This document shows positions 1 through 5,161 of a DNA stretch of 5,486 bases, in pieces (positions within the stretch are counted from its first letter, which is position 1; the number at the start of each line of letters is the position of its first letter). Below the pieces are notes generated by a model. The model was given only the letters and a program-made list of their open reading frames with translations. It made no database searches and was not told the origin of the DNA. The position numbers were made by a program, and so were the translations under genes. The DNA lies in NCBI GenBank assembly GCA_964526435.1, contig CAZGIC010000126.1, positions 1-5,486 on the forward strand, in the 5' to 3' direction. Source of the DNA: Gallispira sp964526435 (GTDB taxonomy: Bacteria > Bacillota > Clostridia > Lachnospirales > CAG-274).

Positions 1-69
1 AAGCAAGACATGGCAAGGCATTCCAGGGCTTACTTAAGAGATATTTCGGCTAATACTGATTTAGCTTAA
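1..69 (+). CDS. 3' end of an unidentified gene entering from the left
   Basis: Frame 1 is open from the first base and ends at TAA 67-69, giving 22 residues that finish in AYLRDISANTDLA. Two things support real coding. A strong hairpin terminator begins only 7 bp after the stop. Two other copies of this 3' end in the window (stops at 4315 and 5281) differ from it in a protein-like way: M/L, R/K and H/N exchanges with an unchanged YLRDIS core. I do not recognise the family from so short a tail, and the rest lies outside the window. A transposase or another repeated accessory gene is possible but unproven. Confidence 0.5.
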   Translation, partial: KQDMARHSRAYLRDISANTDLA

Positions 70-75
70 AAATAA

Positions 76-110
76 AAAGGAAGTAAAACTTTTGTTTTAC
101 TTCCTTTCTT
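76..110 (+). terminator. Rho-independent terminator of the left-edge gene
   Basis: A perfect 14-bp stem (76-89 with 94-107) with a TTTT loop starts 7 bp after the stop codon at 69. A T-rich tail follows. The A-rich 5' flank means it could also work in the opposite direction. Confidence 0.75.
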
Positions 111-122
111 TATAACCACTGC

Positions 123-153
123 AAATAAAGTAAAACTTTTGTTTTATTTCCTT
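123..153. repeat. Second, imperfect copy of the terminator hairpin
   Basis: The core AGTAAAACTTTTGTTTTA, seen at 82-99, recurs at 129-146 with the same TTTT loop. The stem is about 9 bp (128-136 with 141-149) and includes one G-T pair. A shorter relative lies at 4324-4339. It looks like a tandem duplication of the terminator arm. Confidence 0.55.
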
Positions 154-205
154 GCTCCTATATTGCTCCCTTGTAAATGACTGTTACTCTTTACATCTAA
201 TTTTG

Positions 206-223
206 CCTCCCTTTTAAGGGAGG
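206..223. repeat. Palindrome at the edge of the dispersed repeat
   Basis: CCTCCCTTTTAAGGGAGG is a perfect inverted repeat (8-bp arms, TT centre). It runs straight into GTGCCCGAAGGGCGGAGGG. Such a GGGAGG hairpin next to a CCCGAAGGG hairpin is familiar from dispersed intergenic repeats of Ruminococcus-like Clostridia (from memory, not searched). Confidence 0.6.
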
Positions 224-305
224 TGCCCGAAGGGCGGAGGGTTTTATTCCCACATTTAAATTCCAATTTAACCGGCACCTTACCATACAATACTATCGTA
301 GGGGC
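223..305 (+). repeat. 83-bp dispersed repeat, left copy
   Basis: This matches 5317-5399 at 81 of 83 positions; the only difference is CGGC versus CAAC near the middle. It begins with a small GCCC-gaa-GGGC hairpin and ends in TAGGGGC, the 5' arm of a hairpin. In the right copy that hairpin is intact (GGGCGATTA/TAATCGCCC). Here the matching 3' arm lies about 130 bp further on, at 441-450, because other DNA sits between. It contains no gene. Confidence 0.85.
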
Positions 306-438
306 ACTTCAGCACTTTCGCTTTCAGCGAAAGCCGACCCATTGAATCGGAAGAAGTATCCGACGGCATCTTTGATGCCGCTTTTGACTTAGTCAAAAGT
401 TCTGAATCGTGTCGTCCGGATATTCTTCCGGTGCAATT
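306..438. mobile_element. Small palindrome-rich insertion (MITE/REP-like), non-coding
   Basis: This segment separates the two arms of the hairpin that is continuous in the other repeat copy (5396-5414), so it looks inserted. It can fold as a simple hairpin (315-322 with 326-333) followed by a branched structure. In the latter, an outer stem pairs 348-365 with 413-430 with one bulged base on each side. That stem encloses two perfect hairpins: CGGCATC/GATGCCG (364-370/374-380) and CTTTTGACT/AGTCAAAAG (381-389/391-399). No terminal repeats or target duplication are obvious. A 71-codon minus-strand reading frame across it is probably a by-product of the palindromes. Exact edges are uncertain by a few bases. 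Confidence 0.55.
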
Positions 439-521
439 TATTAATCGCCCGCAATTTTTATATATACCACGATAGCTGACAAAGACCCAATTCATCTTAA
501 ACCCTAAATCAAAATTATTAT

Positions 522-1382
522 TTACATTAAAATATCTTCCCTCAAATCTTCACTATCTTTTTCATCTTCATTATCTAAACTGAATTTTGTGTTATAACAA
601 AATATAAAAAGAGCTGCCAGTCTGAGAATATATACAATATGATCCCATATAATTTCATAACTTATCCCATCATTAATTACATAAACAATCAATATAGCAA
701 TATAAATTACTGCACATATTAACACACTTAGCAAACTTATTCTTTTTAACTTCCTGAACCTTTCGATACTTTTAATTTTCCGCAGGCTGTTAATTGTAAG
801 CAATAAGAACATAATACTGACGCATATATATACAACAATATATCTTGCAACTGATCTTAAAACCGCATATCTCCACAAACTTATCCTCACCCAATCCAAA
901 GAAGAATATAAATCTACCAGTGAATTAAAAGTTGATATATACCTTATTACTCCAAAAACACTTCCTATAAATAATACACCAAATCCTGCTGTAAATATTC
1001 TGTTCAAACCATTCTTTTCAGTACTTTTATTTTCTTTTATAAAACCAACTGCAAGCAGTACTGTACCAATAATGTCAGTAAAATAGTGAATATTATAAAT
1101 ATTGGTATAATTATACTCCAATACAAACACATAGTTTCCATAACGAATCAACAAAATCAAAACATATAACAAAAGCAGAACTAAAATAATATTATGATCC
1201 CTTTTTGTGCTTTCAAATCCGAACCACCCTCTGCACTCCTTAACATTCACACTTTCATCACTAATGTTATCACTTTTGTTATCACTGATGTTATCAATTT
1301 TGTTGTCTATCTTGTTATTACAATAAGGACATATAACAGAAAATTCCGATATTTTCTTTCCGCATTTTGGACACTTAATCAT
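522..1382 (-). CDS. Zinc-ribbon polytopic membrane protein, function unknown
   Basis: The 286-residue protein opens with a CPKCG...CPYC zinc ribbon (Cys 4, 7, 18 and 21). An acidic tetrapeptide-repeat linker of the DNKI/DNIS type follows (about 26-42), then about six hydrophobic segments (roughly 64-80, 100-115, 129-147, 180-197, 215-236 and 248-263). It ends in a short acidic tail. The ribbon is expected in the cytoplasm, with the rest in the membrane. I chose ATG at 1382 over the GTG at 1391: AAGGAAG ends 8 bases before the ATG but abuts the GTG, and MIKCPKCG is a usual zinc-ribbon opening. It lies 96 bp downstream of the RCC1-protein gene on the same strand with no convincing promoter between, so cotranscription is likely. 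Zinc-ribbon plus multi-TM proteins are common in Clostridia, but I know no function for this one. Confidence 0.9.
   Translation of the reverse strand: MIKCPKCGKKISEFSVICPYCNNKIDNKIDNISDNKSDNISDESVNVKECRGWFGFESTKRDHNIILVLLLLYVLILLIRYGNYVFVLEYNYTNIYNIHYFTDIIGTVLLAVGFIKENKSTEKNGLNRIFTAGFGVLFIGSVFGVIRYISTFNSLVDLYSSLDWVRISLWRYAVLRSVARYIVVYICVSIMFLLLTINSLRKIKSIERFRKLKRISLLSVLICAVIYIAILIVYVINDGISYEIIWDHIVYILRLAALFIFCYNTKFSLDNEDEKDSEDLREDILM
1263..1322. repeat. 12-bp tandem minisatellite inside the membrane-protein gene
   Basis: Five degenerate 12-bp units sharing a TGTTATCA-like core encode the tetrapeptide linker (DNKI, DNIS, DNKS, DNIS) between zinc ribbon and membrane domain. The period is a multiple of three, so unit gain or loss would change linker length without breaking the frame. 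Confidence 0.75.
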
Positions 1383-1390
1383 GTATTTCA

Positions 1391-1400
1391 CTTCCTTTCC
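1391..1400 (-). promoter_or_regulatory. Ribosome binding site deciding the 1382 start
   Basis: The minus strand reads GGAAAGGAAG, then 8 bases, then ATG at 1382. The upstream in-frame GTG (1389-1391) overlaps the site and cannot use it. Confidence 0.75.
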
Positions 1401-1478
1401 ATTATATTTATTCTATAAATCTCTTTTTTTACTGAATAACTCATTGTATCTTACTTCATCCATAATTATTCACAGCTC

Positions 1479-3431
1479 TTATTGACTCCTGCCTATATTT
1501 TGCCAGCCGGAAACATCACATTGTCCACGTCTGTTGTATCCCACAGCCACTGCTGTTCCGTCACTTTTCAATCCTGCTGTATGATAACCTCCTGCTGATA
1601 CTGCTACAATATCTGTCCAGCTGCCCACATTACATTGTCCATCATCGTTATATCCCGCAGCCACTGCTGTTCCGTCACTTTTCACTCCTACTGTATGTGA
1701 ATTTCCTGCTGATATGGCAACAATATCTGTCCACCCCTTTACATCACATTGTCCAGAGCTGTTACTTCCCACTGCCACTGCTCTTCCGTCACTTTTCACT
1801 CCTACTGTATGATCATCTCCTGCTGATATGGCAACAATATCTGTCCACCCCTCTACATCACATTGTCCAGAGCTGTTACTTCCCACAGCCACTACTGTTC
1901 CGTCACTTTTCAATCCTACTGTATGATATTCTCCTGCTGATACTGCCACAATATCTGTCCAGCTATCTACATTACATTTCCCGTACCAGTTAGATCCCAC
2001 AGCCACTACTGTTCCGTCACTTTTCAATCCTACTGTATGATAATCTCCTGCTGATACTGCTACAATATCTGTCCAGCTATCTACATCACATTGCCCCTTG
2101 TCGTTATTTCCCACAGCCACTACTGTTCCGTCACTTTTTAATCCTACTGTATGACCTAATATACTACTTCCTGCTGATACTGCTACAATATCTGTCCAGT
2201 CATCTACATTACATTGCCCATCGTCGTTATCTCCCACAGCCACTGCTGTTCCGTCTTTTTTCAATCCTACTGTATAATCATATCCTGCTGAAATATATGA
2301 ATTATTTAAATAATTTTCTCCCTGTATATCACTTACAATGTTCTTTATTTCTGAAATTTCTTCACTTACGTCTATTTTATCTGAAATTTCTTCCAATTGA
2401 GATATAGCAGTGTAATAATCCCCCAATCCGTCAGCAGACATAACTTCATCTATTATTTTTTCTTTTCGGGCAACACCATACTTTTCTTTTGAATCTTTAA
2501 AATTTTCTAAAGATTCAAATATTTCAGCAGCTTCACTGTAACTTTCATTCTCCAAAAGTTCAACAGCCTCATTATATTTATTTAACTTCAATCTATAATT
2601 CACTGCCAAACCGGCACATATCCCAACAACACAGATTATTAATATCACCGATGATATTTTTATGATCTTTTTATTTTTTTCCTGTCTTTCTTTTTTCAAT
2701 CTGGCTTCTTCTTCAGCCTTTTCCTGTCTTTCCTTTTCAAGCCTTGCTTCTTCCTCAATCTTTTTCCGCCTTTCAGCCGCCAGCCTCTCCCTTTCGGCTT
2801 CTTCATACTTTTCTTTTTCTTCTTCAAGGAAAGCCCTGTCACTTATTTTTTTTAACTCTTCTCTGCCTGCACCGCAGTTAAAACAACTTTCATTTTCATT
2901 ATTATTAGGCTGTCCGCATACACACTGCCAGTATTCATCATATTCAGTAAAGGCATATGTATAATTAATTTTCTCTTTATCACATTCTCTTTTGTACTGG
3001 TCATATAATTCCCCGAAATGCTCAAAACTGTTTACAGGCGTTGCCATTTCTTCAAGATATGTATCATTTTCATTTTTCCATACACTGCCATCTGTAAATG
3101 CGATTTTCGTAATTTTCACGGCTATATCCCCTATAACCTTTGTATCTGCATTTATTGCCTGCTTTCCCCCGAATGCCTCTGCCTTAGCTGCATTTAACCC
3201 TACATAAGCATTTTCTTTTAATGTCATCAGATAGTCTTTTGTATCGTCATAACAGTCAATATCCAGAAATACAGATTTAATAACCTTGTTACCTGTATTC
3301 CTCAGCTGTATCTGTATAATATTTTTACCTGTATCATTATTTAAAAGAATATTGTAATTTTCAACCTGAACAGGACAACTCCCATTTCTCAGTATTCCTT
3401 CAAATTTCTTTATTATAGTATATTTTCCCAT
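1479..3431 (-). CDS. Membrane-anchored zinc-finger/coiled-coil/RCC1 seven-bladed propeller protein
   Basis: In this 650-residue protein, residues 1-165 form an unrecognised beta-rich domain. Residues 168-187 hold a WQCxCG-x10-CFNCG zinc ribbon (Cys 170, 172, 183, 186). Residues 200-255 are a Glu/Lys/Arg-rich coiled coil. One membrane helix lies at about 257-278, preceded by KNKK, so the N-terminus is probably cytoplasmic. Residues 283-325 resemble a TPR-like motif (YNEAVELLENESYSEAAEIF). Residues 380-650 hold seven repeats of about 38 residues (SAG-x2-HTVGLKSDGT-x-VAVG-x-N-x2-GQCDV-x2-WTDIVA). Those are typical RCC1 propeller blades, and seven is the full number for this fold. RCC1 propellers usually bind proteins, so a surface binding or sensing role is my inference. 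AAGGAG sits 5 bases before the ATG. The gene is followed by the zinc-ribbon membrane gene, probably in one operon. Confidence 0.92.
   Translation of the reverse strand: MGKYTIIKKFEGILRNGSCPVQVENYNILLNNDTGKNIIQIQLRNTGNKVIKSVFLDIDCYDDTKDYLMTLKENAYVGLNAAKAEAFGGKQAINADTKVIGDIAVKITKIAFTDGSVWKNENDTYLEEMATPVNSFEHFGELYDQYKRECDKEKINYTYAFTEYDEYWQCVCGQPNNNENESCFNCGAGREELKKISDRAFLEEEKEKYEEAERERLAAERRKKIEEEARLEKERQEKAEEEARLKKERQEKNKKIIKISSVILIICVVGICAGLAVNYRLKLNKYNEAVELLENESYSEAAEIFESLENFKDSKEKYGVARKEKIIDEVMSADGLGDYYTAISQLEEISDKIDVSEEISEIKNIVSDIQGENYLNNSYISAGYDYTVGLKKDGTAVAVGDNDDGQCNVDDWTDIVAVSAGSSILGHTVGLKSDGTVVAVGNNDKGQCDVDSWTDIVAVSAGDYHTVGLKSDGTVVAVGSNWYGKCNVDSWTDIVAVSAGEYHTVGLKSDGTVVAVGSNSSGQCDVEGWTDIVAISAGDDHTVGVKSDGRAVAVGSNSSGQCDVKGWTDIVAISAGNSHTVGVKSDGTAVAAGYNDDGQCNVGSWTDIVAVSAGGYHTAGLKSDGTAVAVGYNRRGQCDVSGWQNIGRSQ
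1482..2297 (-). repeat. Seven tandem RCC1-blade repeats of about 114 bp
   Basis: The repeats are near identical at DNA level, especially the central ones; segments such as ACTGTTCCGTCACTTTT recur in nearly every unit. Blade starts are near residues 380, 419, 460, 498, 536, 574 and 612. The second blade has three extra residues (SSILGHTVG in place of a DYHTVG-type turn). The strong DNA identity points to recent expansion or ongoing gene conversion. Confidence 0.9.
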
Positions 3432-3436
3432 ATATT

Positions 3437-3442
3437 CTCCTT
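3437..3442 (-). promoter_or_regulatory. Ribosome binding site of the RCC1-protein gene
   Basis: AAGGAG lies 5 bases before ATG 3431 and only a few bases after the foot of a 12-bp hairpin. Folding of the leader could therefore affect access to it. Confidence 0.7.
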
Positions 3443-3445
3443 TCT

Positions 3446-3495
3446 AAAACAACAAATGAAATTTGTTGTTTTGGAAGCAGTTATTGTCAAAAAGT
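3446..3495. repeat. Hairpin plus 20-bp tag, copy 1 (end of the coiled-coil gene unit)
   Basis: A perfect 12-bp stem, AAAACAACAAAT/ATTTGTTGTTTT (3446-3457 with 3461-3472), is followed on the plus strand by GAAGCAGTTATTGTCAAAAA. A second copy is at 4346-4398. On the minus strand both copies lie just downstream of a stop codon (about 50 bp after 3546 here, about 10 bp after 4407 there). The likely role is therefore transcript end or mRNA stability. There is no T-run after the stem on the minus strand, so it is not a classic terminator. This copy also forms the leader of the RCC1-protein gene. Confidence 0.65.
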
Positions 3496-3545
3496 TAGCA
3501 CCCCGCCGGAGCTGTCGCCGTTCTCTCAAAAACCACACCAATTAA

Positions 3546-4139
3546 TTAAGATTCTGTCGCACCTACAGAAAATACTTTATCGTCATTATCAAAATATCCT
3601 TTTAATATTTTGACATACTTATCACTATCAGGAATTTTACTAAGCTCATCAAATATCTTATTTTCTATTGCTTTATATTCCATTCTCATTCTTTTACTAT
3701 CATTAATACGCCTGTTACAGCTTTCCATTGAATCATAATATTCATCCATTCTTCCTTTATTTACCATATCCCTTAAACCGGAACTCATACCAATTCCATA
3801 CGTTAATTTAGGTCTAAGAGGCTTAGTCAGCAGTCCCGTTGCATAATTACAGCTTGCTATACTAAATAAGGAATTTCTCTTCCTTATGAGCTGGCTTATA
3901 TCCACACCATTTTTCTTAGCAAATTCTATAACAGAATTTATTTCATTATCTCTTTTTTCTCGACTTTCTTTAGCAAGTTGTTCCTCTCTTTCTTTTTCTA
4001 ATCTCTTTTTTTCTTCTTCCGCTTTCATATTTTTAAACAATGCAACAATTACAATAGCAAAAATAATAATTGCCCATGGATATTCCATAAAAAATACAAT
4101 AAGCAATAAGATAAATATTATTAAAAAAACTGCCCACAT
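3546..4139 (-). CDS. Small two-TM protein with cytoplasmic coiled coil, function unknown
   Basis: The 197-residue protein has two hydrophobic segments at the extreme N-terminus (about 3-18 and 21-36) separated by a short EYPW turn. A charged helix of coiled-coil type follows (about 38-70, rich in EEE, KR and EKERE). The C-terminal region is soluble, with no motif I recognise; it holds two isolated cysteines (97 and 141) and many Arg/Lys. The hairpin topology puts the bulk of the protein in the cytoplasm. Start ATG 4139 has GGAAGGGTG about 7 bases upstream. It is driven by a consensus promoter at 4183-4211, giving a leader of roughly 35-40 bases. A hairpin element lies after its stop, followed by the RCC1-protein gene on the same strand. 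Reading through into that gene is possible. Confidence 0.85.
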   Translation of the reverse strand: MWAVFLIIFILLLIVFFMEYPWAIIIFAIVIVALFKNMKAEEEKKRLEKEREEQLAKESREKRDNEINSVIEFAKKNGVDISQLIRKRNSLFSIASCNYATGLLTKPLRPKLTYGIGMSSGLRDMVNKGRMDEYYDSMESCNRRINDSKRMRMEYKAIENKIFDELSKIPDSDKYVKILKGYFDNDDKVFSVGATES

Positions 4140-4146
4140 AAAAATT

Positions 4147-4155
4147 CACCCTTCC
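4147..4155 (-). promoter_or_regulatory. Ribosome binding site of the coiled-coil gene
   Basis: GGAAGGGTG ends 7 bases before ATG 4139. It deviates from AAGGAGG but is purine-rich and well spaced. Confidence 0.6.
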
Positions 4156-4180
4156 ATCAATTTATTACATTATTATACTT

Positions 4181-4345
4181 TTATTATAGCCCGTTATCGG
4201 ACAATTGTCAATAAAATAACAATATTGTAGATTTATTGTAAACATTTATAACTCATTGGCAAAAAATTCCATGACTTACTTAAGAGATATTTCGGCTAAT
4301 ACTGATTCAGCTTAAAAATAAAATAAAACTTTAGTTTTACTCCCT
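4181..4345. repeat. Promoter plus 3'-gene-relic block, copy A
   Basis: This block is shared with 5162-5283. Its right part also matches 11-107. On the plus strand, 4220-4315 is an open frame of 31 residues ending in NSMTYLRDISANTDSA and a stop. It is homologous to the left-edge gene's end (AYLRDISANTDLA). A degenerate version of that gene's terminator hairpin follows (TAAAACTTTAGTTTTA, 4324-4339). The relic has no start codon or ribosome site, so it is probably the leftover 3' end of a deleted paralogue facing away from the minus-strand promoter. Confidence 0.75.
4183..4211 (-). promoter_or_regulatory. Consensus sigma-A promoter of the coiled-coil gene
   Basis: On the minus strand, TTGACA (4206-4211) and TATAAT (4183-4188) are both perfect and separated by exactly 17 bp, with an A/T-rich stretch upstream. 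The -35 box is embedded in the perfect palindrome GACAATTGTC, and the spacer ends CCGATAACGGGC. A repressor site overlapping the promoter is possible. The whole module is repeated at 5164-5192. Confidence 0.9.
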
Positions 4346-4398
4346 TTCAAAAACAACAATTTTTTTGTTGTTTTTGAAGCAGTTGTTGTCAAAAATAA
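4346..4398. repeat. Hairpin plus 20-bp tag, copy 2 (terminator-like)
   Basis: A 14-bp perfect stem, TTCAAAAACAACAA/TTGTTGTTTTTGAA (4346-4359 with 4365-4378), has a T5 loop and is followed by GCAGTTGTTGTCAAAAA. It shares stem sequence and tag with 3446-3495. It lies between the minus-strand gene ending at 4407 and the relic ending at 4315, a convergent spot where transcript ends are expected. Confidence 0.7.
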
Positions 4399-4406
4399 AG
4401 CGGATT

Positions 4407-4817
4407 TTAAATTTTACCTATTATCACACTAAATCGGCTTACACCATAATAAGTCCCATCATAATTTGCTCCCATCAATCCAACTATATATCCGGTTGTA
4501 GTATTAACATATATTCTGCTGTAACCGTTTGTAGAGCTATTTAATGATGCACATACATACCCATTTTTTTCAAGCTCCTTACAAAAAACGTTTAAAGCCT
4601 TAGAGTAGCTTGAAACACTGTTATAATAACCTGTACTGCAATAACGATAAATAGTTTTGCCGTCTAAATACGTTTTTTCTATTAATTTTGTTTCTGTTGC
4701 TGTTGCAAAATCCGGTATACCGCTGCCTGCTTCATACATTTCGCTTGCAGCCAAAGTCTGGCTTACTAACATAAACACAAGTGTAATTGTCATAAATATT
4801 GCAATTATTTTTTTCAT
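4407..4817 (-). CDS. Small secreted protein, function unknown
   Basis: The 136-residue precursor has a clear Sec signal peptide: MKK, a hydrophobic core to about residue 18, and cleavage near SQTLA|A or LAA|S. The mature part is about 112 residues and contains GIPDF (residues 33-37), three cysteines (60, 79, 89) and a Tyr/Ser/Gly/Thr-rich beta-like C-terminus. There is no lipobox and no cell-wall anchor motif, so it should be released or loosely attached. An upstream in-frame ATG (4826) exists, but AAAAGGAG (4827-4834) abuts it and lies 9 bases from ATG 4817, so I take 4817. The upstream decayed reading frame ends in TGA overlapping this start (ATGA). The residues from GYV through YSR and YVN match that frame, making the two paralogues. 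Expression probably comes from the promoter at 5164-5192. Confidence 0.85.
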   Translation of the reverse strand: MKKIIAIFMTITLVFMLVSQTLAASEMYEAGSGIPDFATATETKLIEKTYLDGKTIYRYCSTGYYNSVSSYSKALNVFCKELEKNGYVCASLNSSTNGYSRIYVNTTTGYIVGLMGANYDGTYYGVSRFSVIIGKI

Positions 4818-5111
4818 TGAAAACATCTCCTTTTCAAAAAGATAACACCCGATCCTTTATTTGGATTTATGTACGATCTGCTATAAATATTTTTCTTATG
4901 ATCACTGACCCCAAATACATATCCCTTTTGTGTTAAATAATAATGATATATCTTTGAATTTCCCTCATTGCCTCCCTTTCTGTCACAGTTTCTGATTTAG
5001 CCGTTACCTCTTTTGTAGTTTCATTTAGATATTGCTCTTGTTGCTCTCCTGCCCCCAGGCAGTTAATACATGTAACATACAGCACAGCAATACAATAAAC
5101 CTTCTCTTAAT
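4814..5111 (-). pseudogene. Decayed paralogue of the small secreted protein
   Basis: A perfect promoter and TTAAGGAGG (5120-5128) lead, with 8-base spacing, not to ATG but to ATT (5109-5111). From there the frame reads KRRFIVLLCCMLHVLTA, a good signal peptide, and stops at 5025-5027. A second frame continues as GAGEQQEQYLNETTKEV, then stops at 4933-4935. A third gives YYLTQKGYVFG...NIYSRSYINPNKG, ending at TGA 4814-4816. That last part aligns without gaps to residues 83-115 of the downstream protein (GYV-x8-N-x-YSR-x-Y-x-N-x3-G-x2-V). I read this as a lost start codon plus two frameshifts, one possibly at the G5 run 5052-5056. The terminal ATGA overlap with the next gene is what an intact coupled pair would have. 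ATT can rarely start translation, but the frameshifts would still break the product. Confidence 0.72.
4827..4834 (-). promoter_or_regulatory. Ribosome binding site deciding the 4817 start
   Basis: AAAAGGAG is 9 bases from ATG 4817 and directly adjacent to the in-frame ATG at 4826, so the inner ATG is favoured. Confidence 0.75.
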
Positions 5112-5119
5112 TATTATAA

Positions 5120-5128
5120 CCTCCTTAA
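5120..5128 (-). promoter_or_regulatory. Strong ribosome binding site without an ATG
   Basis: TTAAGGAGG is close to the full anti-Shine-Dalgarno complement. Eight bases later comes ATT where a start codon is expected, which is the main evidence that the frame downstream lost its start. Confidence 0.75.
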
Positions 5129-5161
5129 TCATTCTTTAATTTGTTTTTAATTTTATATTAA

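Noticed and set aside
280..495. 71-codon minus-strand open frame
   Set aside because: It lies wholly in palindromic repeats, part of it inside the insertion, and lacks a ribosome site. The repeated hairpins explain its composition.
107..521. tRNA or known riboswitch in the structured left intergenic region
   Set aside because: The nested hairpins show no tRNA arms, anticodon or CCA end, and no riboswitch core I recognise. Repeat elements explain them better.
1389..1391. GTG start for the zinc-ribbon membrane protein
   Set aside because: It overlaps its own ribosome site. ATG 1382 has correct spacing and a typical MIKCPKCG opening.
1500..2300. Regular repeats considered as a CRISPR array
   Set aside because: The period is about 114 bp, in frame, and encodes RCC1 blades. 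There are no short repeats with unique spacers.
1194..3207. Plus-strand open frames opposite the two large genes (1194-1418, 1697-1993, 2662-2964, 2992-3207)
   Set aside because: They are antisense to well-supported genes. Their repetitive peptides mirror the RCC1 repeats and the charged coiled coil (giving Ser/Phe/Leu runs).
3484..3489. TTGACA on the minus strand in the hairpin tag, as a promoter for the RCC1-protein gene
   Set aside because: At 17-18 bp spacing there is only AACAAA/ACAAAT, not a usable -10. The same TTGACA recurs in the other tag copy, downstream of a gene, where no gene follows in that direction.
3886..4230. Plus-strand open frame of 114 codons
   Set aside because: It is antisense to the coiled-coil gene and runs across its promoter. 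Its Ser/Leu/Phe-rich sequence is the complement of Lys/Glu codons.
4657..4845. Plus-strand open frame of 62 codons
   Set aside because: It is antisense to the secreted-protein gene, with no ribosome site of its own.
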